Virus record (IMG/VR): IMGVR_UViG_3300020714_000009 | Coordinates: 1 to 40,439 of that record | Length of the DNA stretch: 40,439 nucleotides | Strand: one strand, 5' to 3' | Origin: a virus | Shown here: in pieces, positions 6,994 to 15,399 of the stretch | Layout: each line of letters starts with the position of its first letter | Numbering within the stretch: the stretch's first letter is position 1 | The notes under the pieces: generated by a model | Told to the model about the DNA's origin: nothing | The model's database searches: none | What the model saw: the letters and a program-made list of their open reading frames with translations, nothing else | Made by a program: the position numbers and the translations under genes

Positions 6994-8923
6994 GGGCCTT
7001 GCCTTTTTTTCTTACGGGTTTCACACTTTTTTCAAGGGCGCTGATCTTCTGGACGCACCATTTCAGCGCGGCCGTGAGATAAGCGACGTCATGCGTGTAG
7101 TCGCGCGTCAGACGAAATCCGTCTGAGGCAAAGCCGTCAGATTGGGCGAACTCTGGGCCTGGGTCTGGCACAACCGTAACCGCATCCCCGCGACCGTTAA
7201 TAAGTTCCTCCTGCGCGATAAATCCAGCACCCGGACGGTCGTGTATCATGTAAGTGACGGGCCGCCCTCGACTGATCCAGTCTATCGCCTTTTTCGCCGT
7301 TAAATCTTCGATTTTAGTTTTGATCCGAGCGTCTGAAATGGTAAAAAATCCACCAGCAGACATAACAGCAGCGCCGTTTGTTGTCATGCCGACGTTAACT
7401 GACCAAGCGTTTGTTACGAGGCCGAGGGCTGCCGTAAGGTTCCAGCTATTCCCTGTTTGTATCGCTGATCCAGTTGAAACGATGGTTCCCCCGGTCACAG
7501 CGCCGGTGGCAGTGATTCCCCCTCCGGCGGTGAGGTTGTTGGCTATAGCGACGGTGCCGGAAACAGCCGAAATAAGCGTCCCCGCCGTCGGAAGAGTGAC
7601 GCTCGTATTTGCCGTCGTCGTCAACGTCAGGGTGTAAGCACCAACCGTCGTGAACGGGCCGCCCAATGTGACAGACACACCTCCGATCTTGCCGACCGTT
7701 GTCGTGATCGCCGTCGTGCCCGTCCCCGTGGCATCGCCAGACAAGGTGATCGTCTGCACGCCCTGAAATACCGTGTACCAGTTGCCGTTGGCGTCCGTGA
7801 TTAGAAGCGTGGAGTTGCCGGACGCCACGGTGACCGAAACACCGACCGACCCACCATTTATTTTGTCCGCCGCCTGCGGCGTAAGCGTGACCGCTCCGGC
7901 GGTAGCCGAAGCGATCAGAACGTAGTGGGTGGTCAAGGTGGTCGTCAGCGGAAGTGTAATGGTTAGGACCGCCGTGCAGATAAAGACCGTGCCGCCTGCC
8001 GACGTGCTTGGCGACTGGTTCGATGAAACGGTGGCCTCAAGAAAGGCGGCGGTGTTCGATATTCCAAGAATCGCTAACACCGAAGCCGCCGACGGCGCCG
8101 TGAAAATGGACTTGCCTATCGAGGTGCCGCCCAGGTTGGTCAACGCTTGCGTCGCGGACGATGCGCCCGTGCCTCCCGCGGCGATTGCCAGCGATGTCAC
8201 GATCGCCCCGAACGTCAGGAATCCGCCGGATCCGCAAACCAGGATGCCGCTGTTGCCCGGCTGCATGACGAATGTCGCAGCGCCGTTTATGGTCGCGCCG
8301 CCAGAACAGGCAATGGTGAGTGCGCCAGTTCCGGCGTTGTTGACGAGGCATTCCCACCCGGCGGTGAGGTTGGCAATAGTGTCCAGCGTCAATGTGCCGA
8401 CGCCGCCGGTCCAGGTAATTGCCTGGGACCGGTATGCGGCAGTCAGAAGAATGTTGGTATTGAGGGATACCGAGACGCGGTTCGTCTCAAGCGTGGCAGC
8501 AGCCGCCACCAAGCCGGGCCCCGCCAGCGCCGCGGCAGTCGCGACGGCGGTCGTGGCACCCATTTGGATGGCGCCCCAGGACCCGTTGACCGTCGCGTTG
8601 CTGCGAAGAACGATGAGCCAAGACTGGGTGGGCGCGATCGGCACAATGGCGTTGCCGGCCTGGTCGGTGATCGTGAACGAGTTCGATCCGACGTTTGTGA
8701 CCATCGAGACGACGCCGGTAGATCCGGTATTCCCTGGCGGCATTTCAAGCAGCAAGCCGCCGGCCGTTGCGGTGACATCGATCGCCGCGGCCACGTAGGG
8801 TGCAGCGGCCGTCGCCTCCAGCGGCCAGACAAGCGCCGTGTTTGTGCCGATCGTCAACGCCTCATAGGACGGTTGGGCTGGCGCGACCGGCGTGCCGCCG
8901 AAAACACTGGTGTATCCGCTCAT
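6986..8923 (-). CDS. Tail fibre/spike with C-terminal S74 intramolecular chaperone
   Basis: 645 aa. Residues 1-500 are Thr/Gly/Ala/Val-rich beta repeats typical of trimeric fibres. The last 116 residues form an intramolecular chaperone auto-processing (peptidase S74) domain: SDARIKTKIEDL (catalytic Ser530 and Lys535 expected), GAGFIAQEE, DYTHDVAYLTAAL and a terminal coiled coil ALKWCVQKISALE. Family knowledge: the chaperone trimerises the fibre and then cleaves itself off just before the Ser. The C-tail is very basic. Likely the receptor-binding protein. The start overlaps the adaptor stop as ATGA. Confidence 0.85.
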   Translation of the reverse strand: MSGYTSVFGGTPVAPAQPSYEALTIGTNTALVWPLEATAAAPYVAAAIDVTATAGGLLLEMPPGNTGSTGVVSMVTNVGSNSFTITDQAGNAIVPIAPTQSWLIVLRSNATVNGSWGAIQMGATTAVATAAALAGPGLVAAAATLETNRVSVSLNTNILLTAAYRSQAITWTGGVGTLTLDTIANLTAGWECLVNNAGTGALTIACSGGATINGAATFVMQPGNSGILVCGSGGFLTFGAIVTSLAIAAGGTGASSATQALTNLGGTSIGKSIFTAPSAASVLAILGISNTAAFLEATVSSNQSPSTSAGGTVFICTAVLTITLPLTTTLTTHYVLIASATAGAVTLTPQAADKINGGSVGVSVTVASGNSTLLITDANGNWYTVFQGVQTITLSGDATGTGTTAITTTVGKIGGVSVTLGGPFTTVGAYTLTLTTTANTSVTLPTAGTLISAVSGTVAIANNLTAGGGITATGAVTGGTIVSTGSAIQTGNSWNLTAALGLVTNAWSVNVGMTTNGAAVMSAGGFFTISDARIKTKIEDLTAKKAIDWISRGRPVTYMIHDRPGAGFIAQEELINGRGDAVTVVPDPGPEFAQSDGFASDGFRLTRDYTHDVAYLTAALKWCVQKISALEKSVKPVRKKGKARG

Positions 8924-9591
8924 GGGGACGTCCTCTGCGCAGCCCGATCCATTATTCGTTGGAGGTCTTGGGTGTTGAGCGCCTGCACTTCTTGATCCAA
9001 CTCACCCTTGAATATTGCCAGCCGCTGATCGTCCTTGATGAATACCGCCGCCTCCATCAGGCACTCGTAAAGCAGGCAGTTCGGCACATATTCGGTCCAG
9101 AAATTCGACTGGTTGCCTGAGTCGAGAAGCCTGGGCATCATGTAATTCATGGATTCGAAGGGATAGTTCTGCGGCGGCGTCGGCGCGATTAACCAGTGGT
9201 TCAGGTCGTAGTCGGCATAGAACAGCGGCGGCTGAGCGGGGTCCGCGGCCGTCCTGTCTGGCCAATAGGACAGAAGGTATTCGTAGGATCGGGGAAACAG
9301 CATGGTGCGTATATTCCCGGTCAGGCCAGCCCCGTAATTCATACTCACCGTGCTGCGCCAGCGATCGGGCTTCGTCACGATCGCGTTGTTTGCCTGAAGG
9401 CCGATTGGTGCCTGCACCAGCACTTCGATCTGTCCGAGCAATTTTAGATTTTGCGCTAGCTTACGCTCGCCCGCGTTGATGATTCGCGGGATCTGCGCCG
9501 CGACCGTGGGATCCGTGATCGAACTGCCGCCACGCTCCAGGTAGTTCGTGATATCCTGTGTGAGGGAGGTAAAATTGGTGTTCGTGGCCAT
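8920..9591 (-). CDS. SU10-type head-tail adaptor protein
   Basis: 223 aa. Seen: a helical N-terminus FTSLTQDITNYLERGG, RIINAGERKLAQNLK, a central SYEYLLSYWPDR and LFYADYDLNHWLIAPTP, then a helical C-terminus YECLMEAAVFIKDDQRL. This helix-beta-helix plan with 'a..y.er' at the start and 'll..al...A..f..ddeR...' at the end matches phage adaptor proteins of the SU10 type, which ring the bottom of the portal. Sits between the neck genes and the fibre. Function by family resemblance. Confidence 0.75.
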   Translation of the reverse strand: MATNTNFTSLTQDITNYLERGGSSITDPTVAAQIPRIINAGERKLAQNLKLLGQIEVLVQAPIGLQANNAIVTKPDRWRSTVSMNYGAGLTGNIRTMLFPRSYEYLLSYWPDRTAADPAQPPLFYADYDLNHWLIAPTPPQNYPFESMNYMMPRLLDSGNQSNFWTEYVPNCLLYECLMEAAVFIKDDQRLAIFKGELDQEVQALNTQDLQRIMDRAAQRTSP

Positions 9592-9611
9592 CTGCCATCA
9601 CCGCGATCTGG

Positions 9612-9848
9612 TCAAGAAAAACATAGCGCCCCCGCATTGTTCCAGGGCAGCCCGCGCGCGACGGGGCGCGTGGTAGGCAAGGTGGCGAACCAGGTCGAAA
9701 GGGCGCTTGCGAAAAAGGTTGCGACGGTGCATTCCCGAGGCACCCCGTTCTGGGTGACGATCACGACATCGGTTGTCTGAATCGGCAGCGTCGGCGCCCC
9801 GAGGGACAGGACTTGAACCGGCACAGGCGCCCCTTGCGAACCGCTCAT
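9612..9848 (-). CDS. Small virion-associated protein
   Basis: 78 aa. Seen: VQVLSLGAPTLPIQTTDVV then QNGVPRECTVATFFA. Short proteins with 'TD.v...q.G...r.tva.f' occur beside fibre and adaptor genes in many tailed phages; role unknown. The ATG overlaps the previous stop as ATGA, which fixes the start; a longer in-frame reading up to 10055 would overlap that gene. Confidence 0.65.
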   Translation of the reverse strand: MSGSQGAPVPVQVLSLGAPTLPIQTTDVVIVTQNGVPRECTVATFFASALSTWFATLPTTRPVARGLPWNNAGALCFS

Positions 9849-10414
9849 CCCAAAAATACTCCAGCGTTGAGCCACATGACCTGTCCGTCCTGGATTGGAA
9901 CCCCGGCAAACTCCGGCCATAGCGGTGCTATCGGGCCGCTCATCCCCGGCACTATACAGGTAAACAGAAAAATATCGAGACCAACCTCGCCTGGCCCGTA
10001 CGGCTTCGTCGGCGTCACCCTGGCGCCAACCGCATAGGACGTCTTTGGCGTCCACACCCCCGGCACCTGCAGCTTCGAAGCTGGCGGCCCAACGGCCAAG
10101 ATCCGGTTGCCGCCGGCGCCAAGAACTTGGCCTGGCGCCGCGCCGATCACAGCCTGCAAGGGGGCCACGTACACTGGGGTGGAACCGGGCACCAACGCCG
10201 CGTCAGGGCGCGGCTGATCGACCGTTATCCTGTCCGCGGCACGCGCCGGAAGCCGCCATGGATCAAGGACGTCCAGGCAGCCGTCTGGGCAGCATAAAAG
10301 GCCGGGCGAGTTCGGGTCCGGCCGAAGGTCCCCAAGCGGGTATTTGACCTTGCAGCGGGCGCATATCCCGATTGCAAGCGTGCTGTTACCAGTGGTGTCA
10401 AGGTAGAGTGGCAT
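9845..10414 (-). CDS. Virion protein with N-terminal zinc-ribbon-like domain
   Basis: 189 aa. Cys18 and Cys21 (ICARCKVKYP), then Cys41/42 and Cys46 (LLCCPDGCLDVLDPW) form a short rubredoxin-like knuckle, a layout often seen in tail-region phage proteins (C..C....p...l......gl.c..C.d..d). The rest is Pro/Gly/Val-rich beta sequence. Six bases separate it from the upstream neck gene. Structural role inferred from position. Confidence 0.7.
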   Translation of the reverse strand: MPLYLDTTGNSTLAIGICARCKVKYPLGDLRPDPNSPGLLCCPDGCLDVLDPWRLPARAADRITVDQPRPDAALVPGSTPVYVAPLQAVIGAAPGQVLGAGGNRILAVGPPASKLQVPGVWTPKTSYAVGARVTPTKPYGPGEVGLDIFLFTCIVPGMSGPIAPLWPEFAGVPIQDGQVMWLNAGVFLG

Positions 10415-10420
10415 TCCACA

Positions 10421-11536
10421 TCACTTCGTGTACGGAGAAAGATCGGGGACGATCCTGATCGGACCACGCGTACGCTCTTCAGACCAAGCCATGCTTTCGG
10501 CTTTGGTCGCGGCGGTTTCCAAATTCTGTCGCCGCTGATTTTTGGCCATCATCCCGTACATACCCGACTGCGAATTTGCTCCGGGATCGGGAAGTTCGTC
10601 CATCAGCCGAATGGCCAGCCGCGATATGACAGCTTCGATCCAGCGGGACGGTATTTCGAGTGCGTTTGTCATGCTGCCGGGGTCCTGGATGTAGCGTCGC
10701 GCCAGCACCGCGACCGTCCCGGCATAGAACCCATCGGTATTCAGGGTCGGCCATATTTTCACGGTCGGAGGATCGATTTTCCGCAGCACGTAAGCCGAGT
10801 TGGCTCTGTCCGCTTGGTAAGCCTTGTTGGGAAAGTTGTAGTAATCGTCGATGTTCAATGGCCCGATTTCGGTATCCGTTCCGTTCGCCAAGCCGAACAG
10901 CACCTGGTTCAACGTCCAGGTCGTCGCGCCGGGCAGCACAAGGCTAACGAACGACTGCGTTATGCTTGGGTTCAAATCGAAATAGGCCCATTGCATCGGC
11001 TGGTAGGTCGTCGACATCAGCGTTTGGGCGACGGTGTACGTTACCCCATCTGCCGACGTCAGTATCTGCAGGGCTGCCGTGACCGGGGTATTTCCGCCAA
11101 GCAGAACGCCCACGGTATCGATCTCGGTCGGACCGCTGAACGACACTGCGATGCCAGGGCTTGGTCCCGCTATCGTGACGTCAGCGTTGGGGGCCCCGTA
11201 AAACAGAATCGAGGCGTCGAGTCCGCTCGTGGTTGTCGCTGGCCCGCGGTATGGCTGGAACGACCGCCAGTAGGTCGTCAGCACTTCGACCGTACCATTC
11301 GGTGTCGGCACATCGGGTGAGCCGATCGTCGCCCCCAACAGGAGAAACCCTTGCGTCCAAAGGGGGAACCCAGCGTTTGCGTATTCGGCAAGCTGGAGAA
11401 ACAGCAAATCTTGCGCGACCTGTATCCATTCGCCGCTCAGTTGCTGCGGCGTGTACCCCGCGCGGCGGCACGCATGGTCGATCACCTGTTGCTGGGTGAA
11501 GCCACCGGTGGTGATTGTGCCGGAGGTGACCGCCAT
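10421..11536 (-). CDS. Neck/tail connector-like structural protein
   Basis: 371 aa. Three parts are visible: an all-alpha N-terminus (FTQQQVIDHACRRAGYTPQQ and an aromatic helix, residues 10-65); a beta-sandwich-like insert (about 100-225); and a C-terminal module with LNIDDYYNFPNKAYQADR, a strand rich in aromatics and RYIQDPG, then helices near EIPSRWIEAVISRLAIRL. The first and last parts look like the gp4-like tail accessory/adaptor layout, and the DDYYNFPNK signature is typical of podophage neck proteins. A second connector ring between adaptor and tail tip is inferred. Confidence 0.7.
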   Translation of the reverse strand: MAVTSGTITTGGFTQQQVIDHACRRAGYTPQQLSGEWIQVAQDLLFLQLAEYANAGFPLWTQGFLLLGATIGSPDVPTPNGTVEVLTTYWRSFQPYRGPATTTSGLDASILFYGAPNADVTIAGPSPGIAVSFSGPTEIDTVGVLLGGNTPVTAALQILTSADGVTYTVAQTLMSTTYQPMQWAYFDLNPSITQSFVSLVLPGATTWTLNQVLFGLANGTDTEIGPLNIDDYYNFPNKAYQADRANSAYVLRKIDPPTVKIWPTLNTDGFYAGTVAVLARRYIQDPGSMTNALEIPSRWIEAVISRLAIRLMDELPDPGANSQSGMYGMMAKNQRRQNLETAATKAESMAWSEERTRGPIRIVPDLSPYTK

Positions 11537-11540
11537 CTGG

Positions 11541-11687
11541 CTACCCGCCCTTCATGTCTATCCGAAGCGGGCGGCACCGGCTGGTCTCTTCCCAATAGAC
11601 ATTGGGGTGGGGCCACCCGGGCCCCTGGTAACCAGCCTCGACGAGCGATTCACACCCTCCCCGCCGGCACCTGACCAAGCCTGACAT
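11541..11687 (-). CDS. 48-aa Cys-containing miniprotein
   Basis: Starts at ATG 11687 (MSGLVRCRRGGCESLVEAG) and ends DMKGG, four bases before the next gene. Three Cys (7, 12 and one near 38) could hold a metal or disulfide. It overlaps the previous gene by 38 bases in another frame, larger than usual here, so confidence is moderate. Family not recognised. Confidence 0.45.
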   Translation of the reverse strand: MSGLVRCRRGGCESLVEAGYQGPGWPHPNVYWEETSRCRPLRIDMKGG

Positions 11688-11949
11688 CGGGCTCGGCGGA
11701 ATTTGGGCCCATAGATGCCACCGACTCGCTGTCGGGTCGGATGGTCTCGAATGGCTTTGATTTTGGAGGAGCGCTTGCATGGGTGGCCTCGATCGCGAGA
11801 TTCGGTGATCCGACGCACCTCGATATGAGAGCCGAGGTGCGCTGCAACAGAAAACCCACCTCCGTCCCGCCCTCGATGCTTTCCCTCGCCCACTCTTCTG
11901 CCCAAGTCAGAAGCGTCGATGCTTGAGCGAGGGCAGCATCCTTTTGCAC
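11650..11949 (-). CDS. Hypothetical 99-aa protein
   Basis: GTG start at 11949 with GAGGA just upstream, four bases after the stop of the His-rich gene. N-terminal half helical (QASTLLTWAEEWARESIEGG), C-terminal half Pro/Ser-rich and probably disordered. No family recognised. It lies in the late operon between the His-rich protein and the neck protein. Confidence 0.6.
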   Translation of the reverse strand: MQKDAALAQASTLLTWAEEWARESIEGGTEVGFLLQRTSALISRCVGSPNLAIEATHASAPPKSKPFETIRPDSESVASMGPNSAEPDVRLGQVPAGRV

Positions 11950-11952
11950 CGA

Positions 11953-12939
11953 TTATCCTCGATGCTCACGGCGCGTCCGACCGCCGCGGTGCATCTGCGC
12001 CATGTCGTCGCCGCCTGCCATGGGCGGCTCGGCGCTGGGCTGGACGCCATACGGCATCTGTCCGCCCGGCATGTCGTTCGCCGGCGTGGACGTTACGTTC
12101 GGACTGCGCGGAGGCGTGTTGATCGGCGAATGCGGGCGAGCGCCGACGGGGGACATATCGCGCGGCAGCCGAACCCGGCGACCGGCGAAACCGCCGTGGG
12201 CGAGATGCAGATCGGTGTGTTCGCCATGATGCAGTTCCTGATCGTGCTCTTTGAACGCCTTTTTGATCAGGCGCTTATCCTGCGCCAAGTCACCACTTTC
12301 GCTGTGGTGCCTCCCTTCGAGATGATGCCGCTCGCCGGCGCGGCCGCCGTGCGCATCCATTTCACGCGGCATTTCGGCGCCGGTGTGTTCCATCCGGCCG
12401 CCGTGACGGCGGTGTTCTTTGTGAATCAGGTGCTCGTTTTCCGGCCGGTGCTCGTTTTCCGGCCGGTGCACGTATCCGGTGTGTTCCATCCGGCCGCCGT
12501 GACGGCGGTGTTCTTTGTGAATCAGGTGCTCGTTTTCCGGCCGGTGCACGTATTCCGCCTCGGGATCATGAGCGAATCCGCCGTGCGCCGCATGGACCGG
12601 CGTGCCGTCGTGGTGGTGGTGACTGATCACGCCGTGCGGGTGATGAACGGTATGCCCACCATGCTCGTGATGCTCGATCACGCGCCCGTCCGGCTTACGC
12701 TCGGTGTGCACGACATGGTGCCCGTGCGGATGATGCTCGCCGTGCATTTCATGGCCGCCGTGGATTTCACCGCCTTCGGCGTAGTGATCCATGATCTTGT
12801 CGCGTTCGGTCGGTCGATCGGGATGACGATCGTGGTGCCCAATCGGCGCGGATGGCGCGGAGCCATGGAACCCAAACTCGCGATGCTGGGCACCAAACTC
12901 GTGGTCGAAGAAATCGCCTTTGACGTGCTGGATTGCCAT
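11953..12939 (-). CDS. Histidine-rich virion-region protein
   Basis: 328 aa with about 58 His (near 18%). Seen: N-terminus GDFFDHEFGAQHREFGFHG resembling the start of the next gene upstream, HYAEGGEI, dense His clusters (GEHHPHGHHVVH, ISHHHHDG), and two copies of a unit around HRPENEHLIHKEHRRHGG. The C-terminus is Pro/Gly-rich. Start ATG at 12939 has TAGGAGCC nine bases upstream. Metal binding (Zn, Ni or Cu) is a reasonable inference from composition; a virion role is inferred from the operon. No known family recognised beyond the GG-motif proteins. Confidence 0.75.
   Translation of the reverse strand: MAIQHVKGDFFDHEFGAQHREFGFHGSAPSAPIGHHDRHPDRPTERDKIMDHYAEGGEIHGGHEMHGEHHPHGHHVVHTERKPDGRVIEHHEHGGHTVHHPHGVISHHHHDGTPVHAAHGGFAHDPEAEYVHRPENEHLIHKEHRRHGGRMEHTGYVHRPENEHRPENEHLIHKEHRRHGGRMEHTGAEMPREMDAHGGRAGERHHLEGRHHSESGDLAQDKRLIKKAFKEHDQELHHGEHTDLHLAHGGFAGRRVRLPRDMSPVGARPHSPINTPPRSPNVTSTPANDMPGGQMPYGVQPSAEPPMAGGDDMAQMHRGGRTRREHRG
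12380..12546 (-). repeat. 71-bp direct repeat, 96-bp period, in His-rich gene
   Basis: Positions 12380-12450 and 12476-12546 are identical, 96 bases (32 codons) apart. An additional 18-bp tandem copy lies at 12433-12450 and 12451-12468, giving HRPENEHRPENEH in the protein. All changes keep frame. Confidence 0.85.
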
Positions 12940-12950
12940 GTCCGTGGCTC

Positions 12951-13763
12951 CTATCGTTTTCCGATGTCGGGATACTTACGATGAACGGCCGCACGAACGC
13001 GAGCCTGTTCGGAAGGTGTGCCGTGCTGGGCGACCCGTGCCAAGGCGTTTCTGGCATGATTTTCGTCATTCACGGGATACCGGCCGCCCGGCAGCGCGAA
13101 ATCGCTCGCCGGCAAAGCGTGGCGCTCCTTCGCGGTGAGCCGGCCGCCGTCTTTGTGCTTTTCGACGGGAGTCATCGGCGCCGACGCCCCAGCGGGACGC
13201 CCGGCGATAATCAGCAGCACGCCCTTGGGATGCTCCGCCGTTGGCACAGGCGCGCGACCGCCCTTCTTCAATCCGGGAATTCCGGGCGTATGGACCGGTG
13301 GGTTCGCCACCAGCGACTGCGCGGCGCCCGGCGGCATGTGGGCGCCGGCCGTGGCCATCGCCTGCCGTGCGCCCTGGTTGCGTCCGATCTGAATCATCAT
13401 GTTGGCCGCGCGCTCAACATTGGCGACGGGCACCGTGACCGTGGGGCCGCCCAGCGTTTCGTTCCCAGGATTCGAAGGCTCATTGGGCAGGCGGTTTCCG
13501 GGGATCATGTTTGGCGATGGGGCCTGAATGGATCCCCCATTGCCCGCACTGCCACCTGTTGCCCGGTGCAAACGGCCGCCGCGCGATCGGCTGACATAGG
13601 TCCCATCGCCGCCTTCGCCGACCGCGGCGTCGTTATCGGCCACGCCGTCGCGCTGCCTGCTGCGGCGGTTGTGCGCAGCGCGATTGTCGTAGGCGGAATT
13701 GGTGAACCCGAAATCCTTGGAAAAATGCTCCGGCCCAAAATCGCCATCGATGTATTTGACCAT
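12951..13763 (-). CDS. Virion-region protein with DUF6582-like C-terminus
   Basis: 270 aa from ATG 13763 (GGGGGCTGAGG upstream, three bases after the previous stop). Seen: an FGPEHFSKDFGFTNSAYDN start, SRGGRL, a Pro/Ala-rich middle with KKGGRA, then KDGGRLTAKERHALPASDF and a C-terminal YPVNDENHARNALARVAQ plus RAAVHRKYPDIGK. The C-terminal block (facers of type 'LP.s.FA.P..R.YPi.d..HARnAL.rv...g') is the widespread DUF6582-like motif of phage and prophage proteins; its function is unknown. Confidence 0.75.
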   Translation of the reverse strand: MVKYIDGDFGPEHFSKDFGFTNSAYDNRAAHNRRSRQRDGVADNDAAVGEGGDGTYVSRSRGGRLHRATGGSAGNGGSIQAPSPNMIPGNRLPNEPSNPGNETLGGPTVTVPVANVERAANMMIQIGRNQGARQAMATAGAHMPPGAAQSLVANPPVHTPGIPGLKKGGRAPVPTAEHPKGVLLIIAGRPAGASAPMTPVEKHKDGGRLTAKERHALPASDFALPGGRYPVNDENHARNALARVAQHGTPSEQARVRAAVHRKYPDIGKR

Positions 13764-13765
13764 CC

Positions 13766-14422
13766 TCAGCCCCCTTGCTGCATTTGGGTCAACTGAACGC
13801 TTCCGGGCGCCGTCAACGTGAGGCGACTTGCCCGCACGGAGGTCCCCGAAATCCGGCCGTCGGCGTTTCCGGTCAAATTCTGCATGGTCGGCAACGTGAA
13901 GACGGTGGCGAACAGTGGATTGACGGGCTTCCAAAGGCCAAACACATCGTCATAGGTGTAATCGACCTGCCATGTCGGCGTACCGGCAAGAACGACACCC
14001 GCGATGCCGATATTGAAGTCGGTCGCGTAGTTATTCCAAACGACCCAGGGACCTGACGCGACATTCGCCGTTCCCACCGTGACGGTGCCGGCGACTGGTC
14101 CGGACGGGACGATGCTGGTGACTGTAAGGAAGTTCCGTGTGCAAAAAGCCGTTCCGACATTGGCGCCCGCGATCGTCTCGGACAAAGTCGGCGCAGCCGT
14201 GGTCGGACTTGGCGTGCCGTTGATCGTAAAGGTGATTCCCGAATCGTTGCCGGAACTCTGAATCGCAATCACCCGAGCGACGTCCATTACCGCCACGCCG
14301 CTGCCGTTCACCAGCGATCCGTTCAACGCGAGGGGAAATCCGCCCGCATCCGCCTGCACCAAGCAGATGCCGTTTGCGACGGCATTTCCCATTGTCAGGG
14401 TGGTGACGACCGGGCGCGACAT
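13766..14422 (-). CDS. Beta-rich structural (decoration-type) protein
   Basis: 218 aa, Gly/Thr/Val/Ala-rich with strand-turn patterns (ITFTINGTPSPTTAAP, WQVDYTYDDVFGLW). No signal peptide. Position downstream of the capsid gene and composition suggest a head-surface or minor head protein. The stop is three bases from the next start. Family not recognised. Confidence 0.6.
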   Translation of the reverse strand: MSRPVVTTLTMGNAVANGICLVQADAGGFPLALNGSLVNGSGVAVMDVARVIAIQSSGNDSGITFTINGTPSPTTAAPTLSETIAGANVGTAFCTRNFLTVTSIVPSGPVAGTVTVGTANVASGPWVVWNNYATDFNIGIAGVVLAGTPTWQVDYTYDDVFGLWKPVNPLFATVFTLPTMQNLTGNADGRISGTSVRASRLTLTAPGSVQLTQMQQGG

Positions 14423-14428
14423 GCGACG

Positions 14429-14608
14429 TTACCCAGCCGCGGCGGGCTTGTCGGCTGGCGGCTGAGCGACCGCAGCACCGGAAGGAAGCCGGGCAAGAAC
14501 CGCGGCGACAACAACCCACGCGTCGACGACGACCATACCATCGACCTGCATTTCATCCACATCGGCCTTCGCTTGCGCAATCGCCGTCTCGATCGTCGGC
14601 ACGTCCAT
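14429..14608 (-). CDS. 59-aa hydrophobic small protein
   Basis: Start ATG at 14608 is set by AGGAG eight bases upstream (an in-frame start seven codons earlier lacks one). Seen: ETAIAQAKADVDEMQ, then a hydrophobic stretch MVVVDAWVVVAAVLARL and a Pro/Ala-rich tail. It could be a single membrane helix or the core of a small coiled-coil protein. Role unknown. Confidence 0.6.
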   Translation of the reverse strand: MDVPTIETAIAQAKADVDEMQVDGMVVVDAWVVVAAVLARLPSGAAVAQPPADKPAAAG

Positions 14609-14676
14609 TTTCGATCTCCTGGAAGACACCGGCCCCGCGCTTTCGCACGGAGCCAGCGATTCATGTCAGGCGGTAA

Positions 14677-14693
14677 GGCCGGTTAGACCGGCC
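14677..14693 (-). other. GC hairpin spanning a stop codon
   Basis: GGCCGGT, loop TAG, ACCGGCC: a perfect 7-bp stem that includes the TAA stop of the gene ending at 14683. No T tract follows, so it is more likely an mRNA-stability or attenuation element than a full terminator. Confidence 0.4.
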
Positions 14694-15339
14694 ACTCCGC
14701 CCAGGTCAGGCACTGCGAACCCGCCTGCGTCTGCGCCGCAGATCCGGCGAAGGTGATCAACGTGCCCGGCGGCATCATGAAGGTGCCGTCGAAGTCGTAG
14801 TTGATCGGGGTGGCGTTGGTGGTGGTCACCGCGCCGAAGCTCGCCATCGTCGGGCCACGGAACAGGTTGGTGCCGACGGTGTCGACCAAGGTCGCCGCGG
14901 AGTAGCCGGTGCACACCGACGCAATGGTCGGGGTGGCGCCGCCGCCAAGCGCGGAACGGATGGCCAGCAGGGTCAGGGTGCCGGGCGCCGCCACGGTCTG
15001 GCCGACGCCAGGCTGCACATACAGCGAGATGTCGGACACGACGGTGGTCGCGTTCAGCAGGCCATAGGAATAGCGGATCAACTCGATGTTTTTGTTCGAG
15101 CCGAGCGGGTTCCAAAGCGTGAACGTGGAGACCAGGTTGGAGGCCTGCACGGGGACGACGGTGCCCGCCGCCGCCGTGGCGAGGTAGAACACGTTGCCCG
15201 CACGATTGGGGTGGTAGAACTTGCCGTGGATTTCAGCGGCGAGCAGTTCGCCGGCGGGCCCCTGAGCGGTCGGTGAGTTGCTGCCCGCGGCGTAGCCGAG
15301 AGCGACGTTGAGGCCGGTGGTGCCGTAAAGAATGGCCAT
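14683..15339 (-). CDS. Beta-rich head decoration-type protein
   Basis: 218 aa: MAILYGTTGLNVALGYAAG, then EIHGKFYHPNRAGNVFYLA and FTLWNPLGSNKNIELIRYS. Gly/Ala/Thr-rich, no membrane segment. Strong ribosome site (AGGAAGAAGG). Located among the genes after the capsid; likely a decoration or head-vertex protein by position and composition. No named family recognised. Confidence 0.6.
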   Translation of the reverse strand: MAILYGTTGLNVALGYAAGSNSPTAQGPAGELLAAEIHGKFYHPNRAGNVFYLATAAAGTVVPVQASNLVSTFTLWNPLGSNKNIELIRYSYGLLNATTVVSDISLYVQPGVGQTVAAPGTLTLLAIRSALGGGATPTIASVCTGYSAATLVDTVGTNLFRGPTMASFGAVTTTNATPINYDFDGTFMMPPGTLITFAGSAAQTQAGSQCLTWAEWPV

Positions 15340-15399
15340 GGTGGTACCTTCTTCCTTTCAGATGGCAGTGAAGCTCCTGCCGGGGGGTGTGATCGCGCG

